NCBI GenBank assembly: GCA_949283655.1
Contig: CASDTH010000035.1
Location: 58,849-122,848, forward strand
Direction of reading: 5' to 3'
Length of the DNA: 64,000 nucleotides
Source: an uncultured bacterium
GTDB lineage: Bacteria > Bacillota > Clostridia > Oscillospirales > Acutalibacteraceae
Part shown: positions 51,880 through 60,550 of the stretch, one piece after another
Layout of the letters: the number at the start of each line of letters is the position of its first letter
Numbering within the stretch: the stretch's first letter is position 1
Made by a program: the position numbers and the translations under genes
The notes under the pieces: model-generated
Database searches by the model: none
Told to the model about the DNA's origin: nothing
Seen by the model: only the letters and a program-made list of their open reading frames with translations

Positions 51880-52842
51880 ATGATGCTCAAAGAAAGAAGC
51901 AAAGAGCTCGGCGGGGAAATGCGGGATGCCTTCGGCGCCGCATTGACAGACCTTCTGAAGACAAACGATAAGATCATGATTCTGGATTCCGACCTTGGAG
52001 GCGCCTCCTTCTTTATCCGCTTCAAGAAGACGCATCCTGATCATTTTATTGATGTCGGTATTTGTGAAGCAAATATGTTCGGCGTAGCCGCCGGCCTGTC
52101 CATGCTGGGATATACGCCGTTTGTCCACACGATGTCCGCGTTTGTAACGCGCAGAGCATTGGACCAAATCTATATCTCCTGCGCTTATTCCAAAAACACC
52201 GTCAATATTTATGCTTCTGATCCAGGCTTCTGTTCCGGCTTTGACGGCGGTACGCACACCTGTTTTGAAGATATGGCCGTGTTTCGCGCAATGCCAAACG
52301 CCATCGTGTGCGATCCCTGCGACCAAGTGCAGCTAGATTGGATGGTCCGAGCCTGTGCCGCGCGAAACGATGGCGCCGTCCATTATATCCGCGCCTACCG
52401 CAAGGGCGTACGCCCTGTTTATGAGCCGGGCACAGCGTTTGAGCTGGGCAAGGGGCAGGTGCTGATTCCTGGGGATGAGGTGCTGCTCGTTTCCAGCGGC
52501 TATGTGATGTCCGCAGCGCTCGACGCTGCACAAGCCCTGCGTTCGGAAGGGCTCTCCGTAGAAGTGGTCGACCCTGTTACCATCAAGCCTTTTGACGAAG
52601 AGCTGATTCGGGAACGCGCAAAAGGGAAAAAGCTGGTCTGCACCTTTGAAAATCACAGCGTGATCAACGGCCTAGGCTCCGCCGTGGCTGACGTGCTGGC
52701 AAAGAACGCCATCGCAGTGCCTCTTTTAAAGGTTGGCGCTCAGGATGTATTCGGCCAGGTCGGCATGATTGATCTTCTGCAAAAAGAGTTCCACTTGACG
52801 GCTGAGGATCTGATGCAAAAAATCCGGCAAGCGCTTTCCTAA
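51880..52842 (+). CDS. Transketolase, C-terminal subunit
   Basis: 320-residue second half: pyrimidine-binding domain (MILDSDLGGASFF, DVGICEANMFGVAAGLS) then the transketolase C-terminal domain (VDPVTIKPFDEELIRE, CTFENHSVINGLGSAV). Starts five bases after the first subunit's stop, so the two are coupled. Split transketolases are common in pentose and deglycation loci in Firmicutes. Confidence 0.95.
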   Translation: MMLKERSKELGGEMRDAFGAALTDLLKTNDKIMILDSDLGGASFFIRFKKTHPDHFIDVGICEANMFGVAAGLSMLGYTPFVHTMSAFVTRRALDQIYISCAYSKNTVNIYASDPGFCSGFDGGTHTCFEDMAVFRAMPNAIVCDPCDQVQLDWMVRACAARNDGAVHYIRAYRKGVRPVYEPGTAFELGKGQVLIPGDEVLLVSSGYVMSAALDAAQALRSEGLSVEVVDPVTIKPFDEELIRERAKGKKLVCTFENHSVINGLGSAVADVLAKNAIAVPLLKVGAQDVFGQVGMIDLLQKEFHLTAEDLMQKIRQALS

Positions 52843-52856
52843 CAGGCACACAAAAG

Positions 52857-52893
52857 GCAGGAGGCTGTAAAATTTTCTAAAAGCCTCCTGCCT
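52857..52893 (+). terminator. Terminator after transketolase genes
   Basis: Stem GGCAGGAGGCT/AGCCTCCTGCC with a 15-base loop, 15 bases past the stop. A T tract is weak. Confidence 0.6.
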
Positions 52894-52959
52894 GCATCAA
52901 ATGTTCTAACCGCATGCCTCTTCCAACGGGATCTTCTGCTGAAAGGGCGGCCGGATAAA

Positions 52960-52983
52960 AGCCCGGGAAATCCTTCCCGGGCC
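52960..52983 (-). terminator. Terminator of DeoR regulator
   Basis: Minus-strand stem GCCCGGGAA/TTCCCGGGC followed by TTTTATCC, just past the regulator stop. Confidence 0.75.
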
Positions 52984-52988
52984 TCGTA

Positions 52989-53762
52989 TTATTCATCGAT
53001 GGCGTCATCTGCAAACACAAAGTTTGAGGGAAGCCCCTCCGGCGCTGCCTCACTTCGGTTGCTGATCACCAGATCAAAAGCCGGCAGCGATTTAAACCGG
53101 CAATAAGAGGTAACCCCCAGCTTGCTCGCATCTGCGAGCAGATAATTATGTGTTGCATATTTCATAGCCACCTCTTTAATGGGGATGGTGTCAATGTCAT
53201 CATTATAGGCCATCTGATGCACCAGTTCAATGCCGGAGCAGCCAAAAAAAGCATGGTCAAAATGGAACTGGGAAACCATCTTTTCAGCAAAGACGCCGAC
53301 CGTGCTGGCGTGAAAGTGACTGTAATGCCCGCCGATCAAAAAAATATCCACGTCCATATTCTGCACGCGCTGTGGAATTAAGAGATTGTGCGTTACAATA
53401 CGGATCTTTTTATCCTGTATAAAATCAATCATAGGCGCGATCGTCGTGCCACCATCCAGAAAAATGCAATCTCCGTCCCTGACCAGGGACGCGGCTCTGC
53501 GGGCAATGGCAATCTTCGCCTCAATATGCTCCTTGGATTTTTCACTCGTAATCATTGGCGCGGCAACGGAAGCGTTAGAGAGTGGTAGCCGTGTTGCCCC
53601 GCTGCGCACCTTCACGGCAAGGCCCTTTTCATCCAGCTTTTCAAAGTCTCGCCGGACGGTTGCAATCGATACGCCAAGCTCTTCAGCTGTCTCTTTCAGT
53701 GTAACGACTTCCTTTTCCCTCAGCCGGTTCAAAATATACCGTGCTCTTTCTGATGCGATCAT
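52989..53762 (-). CDS. DeoR/GlpR family transcriptional regulator
   Basis: 257 residues. N-terminal DeoR winged helix (ILNRLREKEVVTLKETAEEL, then GVSIATVRRDFEKL) and the C-terminal DeoRC sugar-phosphate sensor with DGDCIFLDGGTTIAPM and the FLIGGHYS segment. Such proteins usually repress their sugar operon until a phosphorylated intermediate binds. It sits between, and divergent from, the transketolase and rpe units. The ATG at 53762 has GGGGAGAAG. Confidence 0.92.
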   Translation of the reverse strand: MIASERARYILNRLREKEVVTLKETAEELGVSIATVRRDFEKLDEKGLAVKVRSGATRLPLSNASVAAPMITSEKSKEHIEAKIAIARRAASLVRDGDCIFLDGGTTIAPMIDFIQDKKIRIVTHNLLIPQRVQNMDVDIFLIGGHYSHFHASTVGVFAEKMVSQFHFDHAFFGCSGIELVHQMAYNDDIDTIPIKEVAMKYATHNYLLADASKLGVTSYCRFKSLPAFDLVISNRSEAAPEGLPSNFVFADDAIDE

Positions 53763-54100
53763 AACTTCTCCCCGCAAACAACAGCCAGACTTTGCAAAAC
53801 AATCAATAAAATTGCATCCGGCTTAATGATGGATATCCCCATACTGATTGTTATGATAGCATACATATCTGCTAAAAAGCAATACTTCCGCCAAACATTT
53901 TCTATCTTCTCGTGAATTTTGATCGATTTAAAGGGGTACAGGCTATTATCACAAAAGCTTTCGACCTTTTTATACGAAATATTTTGAAATAATTTGATAA
54001 ATAAAAAGAAGTGTGCTATAATAATTGCAACAAATTGTTTCATTTATTATCAAAACAGTTTCAAAGCAAATCATATTTTATGAAAAGGGTGAAGATACAT
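53763..54100. other. Divergent control region, DeoR and rpe-ptsI-ptsH
   Basis: About 340 AT-rich bases. It holds the rpe promoter (53994-54022). Around it are related A/T strings (GAAATAATTTGATAAATAA and, inverted, TTTCATTTATTATCAAA) that may be DeoR operators. No gene fits inside. Confidence 0.55.
53994..54022 (+). promoter_or_regulatory. rpe-ptsI-ptsH promoter
   Basis: TTGATA (53994-53999) and TATAAT (54017-54022) with 17-base spacer, 79 bases before the rpe start. Confidence 0.78.
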
Positions 54101-54784
54101 ATGCAAAAATATATCTCTCCTTCTATTTGTTGCTGTGACCTGTCGCATCTGGAGGAAAGCGTGCGTGCGCTGGAGCGGCTTCCAGTTGAGTATATCCATG
54201 TAGATATTATGGATGGAGAATTCGTAAGTAACTATTGCCTCGGCACAGAGTTCATCCCCTTGCTACACAGCCTGACGAACATTCCTCTGGATATTCACCT
54301 CATGATTACGCAGCCGGATCGCAAGCTGGATTATTTTGCGTTTTCACCGGGCGATATTGTGAGTATCCACGCAGAGAGCACCTTCCATATTCAGAAAGCG
54401 CTGGCGGCGATCCGGGCCAGAGGGGCAAAAGCCGGCCTGGCGATAAATCCCGCCACCCCGGTGGAACACTGCAAATGGGTACTGGAGGATTTGGATGTCA
54501 TTCTGGTTATGACCATTAATCCTGGTTTTGCAGGGCAGCGTCTGGTTCCCCAAACCCTTCCGAAGATTGCGCAGGCCAGGCAGCTGGCAGATACATGCGG
54601 CCACGAGATTCTTTTGGAGGTTGATGGGAACGTCTCGTTTGAAAACGCGGCGCGCATGAGCAAAGAAGGTGCAAATATTTTTGTCGCAGGAACCTCCAGC
54701 CTTTATTGCCGCACCGGCACGTTGGAAGAGCGCTGCCATCTCCTGCGGCAGGCGATTGAACCAAATCAGAGCAAAGCGGGGTGA
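54101..54784 (+). CDS. rpe: Ribulose-phosphate 3-epimerase
   Basis: 227-residue TIM barrel that interconverts ribulose-5-P and xylulose-5-P. Signatures SPSICCCDLSHLEESV, VDIMDGEFVSNYCLG, LDIHLMI, MTINPGFAGQ and EVDGNVSFENAA (catalytic Asp pair in VDIMDG and EVDG). The ATG at 54101 has AAAAGGGTGAAG upstream. Family RPE/allulose-6-P epimerase-like, so a related sugar phosphate cannot be excluded. Six bases before ptsI. Confidence 0.9.
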   Translation: MQKYISPSICCCDLSHLEESVRALERLPVEYIHVDIMDGEFVSNYCLGTEFIPLLHSLTNIPLDIHLMITQPDRKLDYFAFSPGDIVSIHAESTFHIQKALAAIRARGAKAGLAINPATPVEHCKWVLEDLDVILVMTINPGFAGQRLVPQTLPKIAQARQLADTCGHEILLEVDGNVSFENAARMSKEGANIFVAGTSSLYCRTGTLEERCHLLRQAIEPNQSKAG

Positions 54785-54790
54785 AGCAGC

Positions 54791-56527
54791 ATGATTTTTT
54801 ACGGAAACGGTGTTTCAAAAGGAATCGCAATTGGCGAGGTCTTTCTCTATCAGCCCGTTTTGCCGGCGCCCCAGCAGGCGCATTATGAGGGGGATGCCGC
54901 CCCCTTTCTGGAGCAGTACGAACAGTTTTGTGCACAGGCCCGCGGGCAACTGCAGTCGCTCCGCGATCAAATGGCGAAGTCCGACCCGGAAAAGGCCGCC
55001 ATCTTTTCGGCGCAGATGGAGCTTTTGTGCGACGAGGTCATGGAGGAGGAAATCCGCGACGCCATTCAATACGATGCCTGGATGCCGGGCTGGGCTGTGG
55101 AATCGGTCTATTCCCGATATGAGCAGCGCTTACAAAAGGCAAAGGATCCATTCATCCGGGAACGGGCGGCTGATCTAAGAGATGTAAAGGGCCGCTTACT
55201 ACGCATTTGCTATGGCATCCCTGAGCAAAGCTTGGCGAGCTTAGAGAAGCCAGTCATCATCGCCGCTCATGACCTGCTTCCCTCTGATACAGCGGTTATG
55301 GATCGGGCTCATGTCTTGGGCATCGTAACGGAAATCGGGGGCGCCACCTCTCACTCTGCAATCATCGCTCGAAGCTACGAGATTCCCGCCGTATTGGGGG
55401 TCCCCTCCCTGCTTTCCCAACTGAGCGCTGGAGAAAAAGTGATTTTAGACGCAGTGGACGGCGTGCTCATCTCACAGCCGGAGCCACACCAGGAGGCAGC
55501 CATGCGGCAGAAACAGGAGGCTTACCGGCAGCAGGCAGCGCAAATCAAAAAATACCTGCATAAGCAGCCTCTCACCGCAGACGGCACTCGCATAGAGATT
55601 GGCCTCAACATTGGCTCCGCCAGTCCGCAGGAACTGGAGGGCTCAGCTGTTACCGATTTTGTCGGCCTGTTCCGCACAGAGTTCTTATATATGGATAGTG
55701 ACCATATGCCCACGGAAGAAGAGCAGCTTGCACAATATCAAAAGGCGCTTCTAGAATATGCTCCGCGCCCTGTTGTACTACGCACGCTCGATATTGGCGG
55801 GGATAAAACTCTGCCCTATTTCTCACTTCCGCAGGAGCAAAACCCTTTTTTGGGTGAGCGTGCTATTCGGCTCTGCTTTGCCCATCCGGAGCTGCTGCGC
55901 ACCCAGCTGCGCGCCGCTTTACGTGCTTCCACCGCCGGGCAGCTGTGGATTATGCTGCCGATGGTGGGCAGCATAGAGGATATCCGTCAAGCAAAAGCCC
56001 TGCTGGAGCAGGCCAAGCAGGAGCTTCGGGAGGAAGGTCTCCCCTTTGACGAGGATGTACGCCTTGGCGTCATGATCGAAATACCCGCCCTAGCGGTCAT
56101 TGCGGATTTGGTGGCGCAAGAGGTGGATTTCGCCTCCATCGGCACCAACGATCTCTGCCAGTATCTGCTGGCAGTAGACCGTATGAATCCGGCGGTATCC
56201 CGCTATTATCAGAGCTACCACCCTGCCCTTTTCCGGTTAATCGGCAATGCGGTGCAACAATTCAACCAGGCAGGCAAGCCGGTCTGTGTCTGCGGAGAGT
56301 TAGGTGGAGATCCGCTTGCCGCCCCTGTGCTCGTTGGCCTTGGCCTGCGTAAGCTCTCCATGAGCCTTTCCAGTGTCGCTGCGGTCAAGCGCGCCTTGGC
56401 CGGTTTCACGCTGAAACAGATGGAGGAGATGGCGCGGGCCGTTATGGGTATAACAGGCAGCCAGGCGCAGGCGTATCTGCAACGCTGCGCCGAATCGCTC
56501 GAGGCGGAAAACAGTGAAACGAACTAA
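54791..56527 (+). CDS. ptsI: PTS enzyme I
   Basis: 578 residues. Takes phosphate from PEP and gives it to HPr. Active-site His188 in EIGGATSHSAIIARSYEIPAV; PEP-binding domain with LFRTEFLYMD, ERAIRLCF, TNDLCQYLLAVDR and the VCVCGELGGD cysteine. Standard order: HPr-binding, phosphohistidine, PEP-utiliser domains. The ATG at 54791 is six bases after rpe and translationally coupled. Placement inside a sugar locus, rather than as a stand-alone ptsHI, is unusual. Confidence 0.95.
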   Translation: MIFYGNGVSKGIAIGEVFLYQPVLPAPQQAHYEGDAAPFLEQYEQFCAQARGQLQSLRDQMAKSDPEKAAIFSAQMELLCDEVMEEEIRDAIQYDAWMPGWAVESVYSRYEQRLQKAKDPFIRERAADLRDVKGRLLRICYGIPEQSLASLEKPVIIAAHDLLPSDTAVMDRAHVLGIVTEIGGATSHSAIIARSYEIPAVLGVPSLLSQLSAGEKVILDAVDGVLISQPEPHQEAAMRQKQEAYRQQAAQIKKYLHKQPLTADGTRIEIGLNIGSASPQELEGSAVTDFVGLFRTEFLYMDSDHMPTEEEQLAQYQKALLEYAPRPVVLRTLDIGGDKTLPYFSLPQEQNPFLGERAIRLCFAHPELLRTQLRAALRASTAGQLWIMLPMVGSIEDIRQAKALLEQAKQELREEGLPFDEDVRLGVMIEIPALAVIADLVAQEVDFASIGTNDLCQYLLAVDRMNPAVSRYYQSYHPALFRLIGNAVQQFNQAGKPVCVCGELGGDPLAAPVLVGLGLRKLSMSLSSVAAVKRALAGFTLKQMEEMARAVMGITGSQAQAYLQRCAESLEAENSETN

Positions 56528-56548
56528 TCAAAAAGGGAGTGTTTTTTA

Positions 56549-56827
56549 ATGTATTCCAGAAAAACCATTGTAAAAAACCGGACCGGGCTGCATGCAAGGC
56601 CTGCTACGCAATTTATTGAATTGGCCAAACAATTCCAAAGCCGCATTCAGGTGACCAACCTGAGCCTGGAGGAGGAAGATAACGTGGGCAATGCCAAATC
56701 GATTATCTCCGTACTTTCGCTTGGAATGGGCCAAGGCAGCCAGATTGAAATCTTTGCTGTGGGCGATGATGAGCAGGAGGCGGTTGACGCACTCATAGAA
56801 TTGGTGGACAGCGGCTTCGGAGAATAA
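56549..56827 (+). CDS. HPr-like PTS phosphocarrier
   Basis: 92-residue HPr. Phosphorylated His15 in RTGLHARPAT. The HPr-kinase serine region KSIISVLSLGM is present but the serine is at residue 51, five later than the usual 46, because the preceding loop (EEEDNVGNA) is longer. Could be a dedicated HPr for this locus. RBS AAAGGGAGTG. Follows ptsI by 21 bases. Confidence 0.93.
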   Translation: MYSRKTIVKNRTGLHARPATQFIELAKQFQSRIQVTNLSLEEEDNVGNAKSIISVLSLGMGQGSQIEIFAVGDDEQEAVDALIELVDSGFGE

Positions 56828-56835
56828 CCCCACAA

Positions 56836-56888
56836 AAAGCTGCGCAGCAGGTGGTGAAAACGCCGCCCGCCGCGCAGCTTTCGCTTTT
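56836..56888. terminator. Terminator between ptsH and oxidoreductase operon
   Basis: Stem AAAGCTGCGC/GCGCAGCTTT enclosing an inner hairpin; T-rich on both sides (TTTCGCTTTTC). Serves the converging units. Confidence 0.75.
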
Positions 56889-56913
56889 CACAAAAAAGCT
56901 TGTAGAGCCTATT

Positions 56914-58002
56914 TTATGCGCCCACGCCGAGCGGATCCTTTACAACCTGATTCTCCTCCGCCGAGCGGAAAATCGCCTCCATCAGCCTCATGGAGCGCCG
57001 CAGCTGATCGTGCGTGATCAGCTGCACCGCGCCGTTGCGCAGCACGTCATAAATATTCTCATAAAACTCCGCCCACTCTGCATGGACCGCCGGCAGGGGA
57101 TAGCGCTTGATGGTATCCTCCGTGCGCGGCGCCATGGTTTTTGTCAGCCCGACGCCCGCCTGCACAGGGACGGCGTCGCGGTTCTCCCAATCCGACACCA
57201 TCACAATTTCCCCATCCTCAGGCTCCCAACTGCGCAAGACCGCACTGCCATTTTCACCGAGCATATACCAGCGTTGTAGCTCAATAAAATTGCTGGTGCC
57301 CACCTCCACCAGTATCTCCAGCTCCGGCTCAAACTTTAGAATGACGCGCAGGCCGTCATCCACCTCGTCGTTGGTGATATGGTCAAGGCTGGCGTATACG
57401 GAGCGCAGGCGGTAATGCTCCGCCATCATCAGCGCCTGATCAAGCAGGTGGATGCCCCAATCCAGCACCATGCCGCCGCCGTGCTCCTTGGTGTTGCGCC
57501 AATCACCCGGCACACCGCGCGAGCCATGCACCTTTGACTCCACACGGAAGGTGCGCCCCAGCGTGCCCTCGTCAAACACACGCTTCATGGTCAAATAATC
57601 CGGATCCCACCGCCGGTTTTGATGCACGGTGAAAAGCCGGCCCGTCTCGTTTGAAACGGCGATCATCTCCTCCAGCTCGCCGCTGTTGAGCGCCACCGGC
57701 TTTTCGCTGATCACCGCTTTCCCGGCGCGCATGGCCGCAATGGCCAGCTCCCTGTGCAGATCGTTCGGCGTTGCAATCGTGACGAGCTCCAGCTGCTCAT
57801 CCGCCAGCAGCTCCTCCAACGAAGCATAGGCATAAAAGCCCTTTTCTCGCGCAAGGGCGTTGCGCTCTTCCCGGATGTCGTAAACGCCGCGCACGGCAAA
57901 CTGCGGCATCTCTTCCAGCTGCGCCGCGTGCCACGACCCCATGCCGCCATAGCCGATCACCGCGATCTGCACGGGCGCGCAGCTTTTTGCTGCCTGCTTC
58001 AC
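56914..58002 (-). CDS. Gfo/Idh/MocA oxidoreductase (1)
   Basis: 362-residue NAD(P)-dependent oxidoreductase. Rossmann IAVIGYGGMGSWHAAQL, EKPVALNS (catalytic-site EKP), the GGGMVLDWGIHLLDQ motif with the conserved His/Asp, and C-terminal alpha/beta domain. Start is GTG at 58002 behind GGAGGAG. Last gene of a five-gene operon; an extended C-terminal substrate domain typical of glycoside or inositol dehydrogenases. Substrate unknown. Confidence 0.92.
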   Translation of the reverse strand: MKQAAKSCAPVQIAVIGYGGMGSWHAAQLEEMPQFAVRGVYDIREERNALAREKGFYAYASLEELLADEQLELVTIATPNDLHRELAIAAMRAGKAVISEKPVALNSGELEEMIAVSNETGRLFTVHQNRRWDPDYLTMKRVFDEGTLGRTFRVESKVHGSRGVPGDWRNTKEHGGGMVLDWGIHLLDQALMMAEHYRLRSVYASLDHITNDEVDDGLRVILKFEPELEILVEVGTSNFIELQRWYMLGENGSAVLRSWEPEDGEIVMVSDWENRDAVPVQAGVGLTKTMAPRTEDTIKRYPLPAVHAEWAEFYENIYDVLRNGAVQLITHDQLRRSMRLMEAIFRSAEENQVVKDPLGVGA

Positions 58003-58039
58003 AGGCCTCTCCTCCTCTTTCTGTTCGTTTCCGGGCGTA

Positions 58040-59005
58040 TCAGGCCCACCACATCTCCGCCGTGCCCTCCGTCATAATCACATCCTTTAAGAACGCAACC
58101 GCCTTGGAGAGGCCCTCATTCTGGCTCATGAGGCTATCCTCATGCTCGATGCTGATGGCATAATCATAGCCCACCATGCGCAGATTGCTGATGATATCCT
58201 TCCAATAGATCGCATCGTTGCCATAGCCCACTGAGCGGAACACCCAAGAGCGATGGATCTCATCCCCATAGTGCTTGGTATCCAGCACGCCGTTGACTGC
58301 GGTGTTATATTTGTCGATACGCGTATCCTTGGCGTGGAAGTGGAAGATCGCTTCCCCCAGCGCACGGATCACCGCGACCGGCTCCATGCCCTGCCAGATC
58401 AGATGGCTCGGGTCCAGGTTTGCGCCGATCTCCGGCCCCACCGCCTCGCGCAGCCGCAATAAGGATTGCGTATTGTATACGCAGAAGCCCGGGTGCAGCT
58501 CCAGCGCAATCTGGTTCACGCCATGCGCTTTTGCAAATGCGGCCGTATCCTTCCAATAAGGGATCAGCACCTCATTCCACTGGTAGTCCAATATCTCCTG
58601 AAAATCATCCGGCCATGGGCAGGTCACCCAGTTGGGGTGGCGGGATTCCGGGCAGTCGCCCGGGCAGCCGGAGAAGGTGTTGATCTGGTGCAGGCCCAGC
58701 TTTTCCGCCAGCAGAATGGTATCCCGGATCGTTTTGTCGTATTGCGCAGCCATTGCCCGGTTGGGGTGCACAGGGTTCCCATGGCAGCTCAACGCACTGA
58801 TCTCCACACCGTATTTCTCAATAACAGCCTGAAACGCCCTGCGCTTTGCGTCATCTTCCAGCAGGCTCTCCGGGTCGGCATGCGCGTTGCCGGGGAAGCC
58901 GCCGCAGCCGATCTCCACCATTTCAATGCCGAGCGAGGTGAAATATTCCAGCGCCTGCTCCAGCGGCAAATTGCTCAAAAGTGTTGTAAATACGCCAAGC
59001 TTCAT
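58040..59005 (-). CDS. Xylose-isomerase-like TIM barrel protein (1)
   Basis: 321 residues of the sugar phosphate isomerase/epimerase (AP_endonuc_2) family. Metal-binding residues in LELHPGF, NLDPSHLIWQG, HFHAKDTRID, and EHEDS near the C-terminus are conserved, so it should be active. Its ATG overlaps the preceding gene's stop by 4 bases. Family covers inosose isomerases, sugar epimerases and C-glycoside deglycosidase-like enzymes. Confidence 0.92.
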   Translation of the reverse strand: MKLGVFTTLLSNLPLEQALEYFTSLGIEMVEIGCGGFPGNAHADPESLLEDDAKRRAFQAVIEKYGVEISALSCHGNPVHPNRAMAAQYDKTIRDTILLAEKLGLHQINTFSGCPGDCPESRHPNWVTCPWPDDFQEILDYQWNEVLIPYWKDTAAFAKAHGVNQIALELHPGFCVYNTQSLLRLREAVGPEIGANLDPSHLIWQGMEPVAVIRALGEAIFHFHAKDTRIDKYNTAVNGVLDTKHYGDEIHRSWVFRSVGYGNDAIYWKDIISNLRMVGYDYAISIEHEDSLMSQNEGLSKAVAFLKDVIMTEGTAEMWWA

Positions 59006-59739
59006 GCCAAAGCCTCCTTTACTCTCTCATCTGTCTTTAAATATTGAATGCTGCGGCTGATATCAGAGAATCCATCCGGCTCCGGATCGTCGTTTTCCAC
59101 AATAACCCACTCCGCGCCAGTCTCCCGTGCAGCCCGCAGGATGGCAGGTATATCATTCTCCCCCTCGCCAATGGCGCACGGCGTGCCGCCGCGCCCATCC
59201 TTGAGGTGAATCAGCCCGATGCGCCCACTGTTTTCCCGCAAATAGCGCGGTGTGTCGATCCCGGCGTGGAAGGACCAATAGGTATCCAGCTCCAGCAGGC
59301 AAGCGCCCTTGATCCGATCCAGCGGATAAACGCCGCCGATCGCCTGAAATTCATGCGTGTGGTTGTGGTATAGCACGCGAAGCCCGGCCTGCTGCGCCTC
59401 CCCGGCCGCTGCGGCCAAGCGCTCTGTGAGCCATGCGACCTCCTGCTCCGTCCCCGTCGGCGCCCCGGCGAGCACAATATTCGGGCATCCGAGGGCTTTG
59501 TGGAAGGCAATCGTCTCCGGCAGCTTCTCAAACAGGTCGGCAGTACCATTGTGCGTGCCGGCTATCGCAAGGCCCTCCTGTGCGCACGCCTGCTTTAAAG
59601 CGGCCGCACTGAGGCCCTGGTATCCGGCAAATTCCACACCGTCATAGCCGATTTCACGCACCCGCTTCAGCGCCGCAAGCAGCTGCTCCGGCGTTTTGCA
59701 CTGCTCCCGCAGGGAATACATCTGCACTGCAAATTTCAA
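59002..59739 (-). CDS. Xylose-isomerase-like TIM barrel protein (2)
   Basis: 245 residues, same superfamily: VQMYSLREQC, VLYHNHTHEFQ, LLELDTYWSFHAG, LIHLKDGRGG and IVENDD carry the metal ligands. The sequence resembles family members near myo-inositol genes (IolE/IolH-like) and 3-keto-glycoside lyases, but I cannot assign a substrate. Stop and next start overlap (ATGA). Confidence 0.9.
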   Translation of the reverse strand: MKFAVQMYSLREQCKTPEQLLAALKRVREIGYDGVEFAGYQGLSAAALKQACAQEGLAIAGTHNGTADLFEKLPETIAFHKALGCPNIVLAGAPTGTEQEVAWLTERLAAAAGEAQQAGLRVLYHNHTHEFQAIGGVYPLDRIKGACLLELDTYWSFHAGIDTPRYLRENSGRIGLIHLKDGRGGTPCAIGEGENDIPAILRAARETGAEWVIVENDDPEPDGFSDISRSIQYLKTDERVKEALA

Positions 59740-59751
59740 AACCGATCCCCC

Positions 59752-60537
59752 CTAAAAAATCAGCCTGCGCATATAATCGATGCTGTAATCAAGCCCCTTT
59801 TCGCCGAGCGCGCCCTTCCAGGTGCTGGAGTGCGGCTCAAGGCTGAGCAGCCTGTCATACCCAGCCTTATAGAGCCCCGCCATCAGCGCGCCCCAGTTGG
59901 TCGAATCCATCCCAGCAGGCGGGTCGTCCACCTCGTCATCGTCCACCATGAGAATCCCTTTGATATGTACATGATAAAACCTGCCGCCCCAATCCCGGAT
60001 TTCGGCCAGGTAATCCCCGCCATGGCGGATGGAGTGGGAGGAGTCGAATTTAATCCCAAGTTCCGGGATGTGGCCATGCGTTAGCTTCCACACTTCCGGC
60101 TCCACCACAAAGTTATTCCACCGGCAATTATAGGTGGCCACGCGCACGCCCCTCTGCGCCCCGTAATCGACGCATTTTTGCAGGTATTGGATCGCGTTTG
60201 TCACGTTTTGATAATATGACAGCCCTTCCACAAAATTGACGCCCGTGTTAAACACCTTGCAGCCGAGCACTGCCGCCGTGTCAATGAGCTGGAAGCTGTT
60301 TTGCAGCTCCTCCTCGATCAGCGCGCCGTTCTGGTCAAACTTATCCGTGCCCCACCGGCCGATTGCGCCGACGAACACGCCGTATCTCTCCATCCATGCG
60401 CGGATATCCTCCGCCCGCGTGGCAAAGGCCCCGCAATCCTGGCCAATGTTGATGCAGAATTCCAAGAAGCTGAGCCCCTTCTCCTGCGCGTGGCGGAACG
60501 ATTCCTCCTTTGGCTCGCCAATAATACCTAACAGCAT
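59752..60537 (-). CDS. Xylose-isomerase-like TIM barrel protein (3)
   Basis: 261 residues, same superfamily. Conserved YNCRWNNF, IKFDSSHSIRHGGDY, VHIKGILMVDDDEVDDPPAGMD, LSLEPHSS. The HIKG...DDDE segment and other details set it apart from the two sister proteins, so the three are not simple duplicates. 12 bases upstream of protein 2. Confidence 0.9.
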   Translation of the reverse strand: MLLGIIGEPKEESFRHAQEKGLSFLEFCINIGQDCGAFATRAEDIRAWMERYGVFVGAIGRWGTDKFDQNGALIEEELQNSFQLIDTAAVLGCKVFNTGVNFVEGLSYYQNVTNAIQYLQKCVDYGAQRGVRVATYNCRWNNFVVEPEVWKLTHGHIPELGIKFDSSHSIRHGGDYLAEIRDWGGRFYHVHIKGILMVDDDEVDDPPAGMDSTNWGALMAGLYKAGYDRLLSLEPHSSTWKGALGEKGLDYSIDYMRRLIF

Positions 60538-60550
60538 ATAAGCTCCTCCT

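Noticed and set aside
53763..54100. Small gene in the DeoR-rpe gap
   Set aside because: AT-rich frames lack ribosome sites; the region is better read as two promoters and operators.
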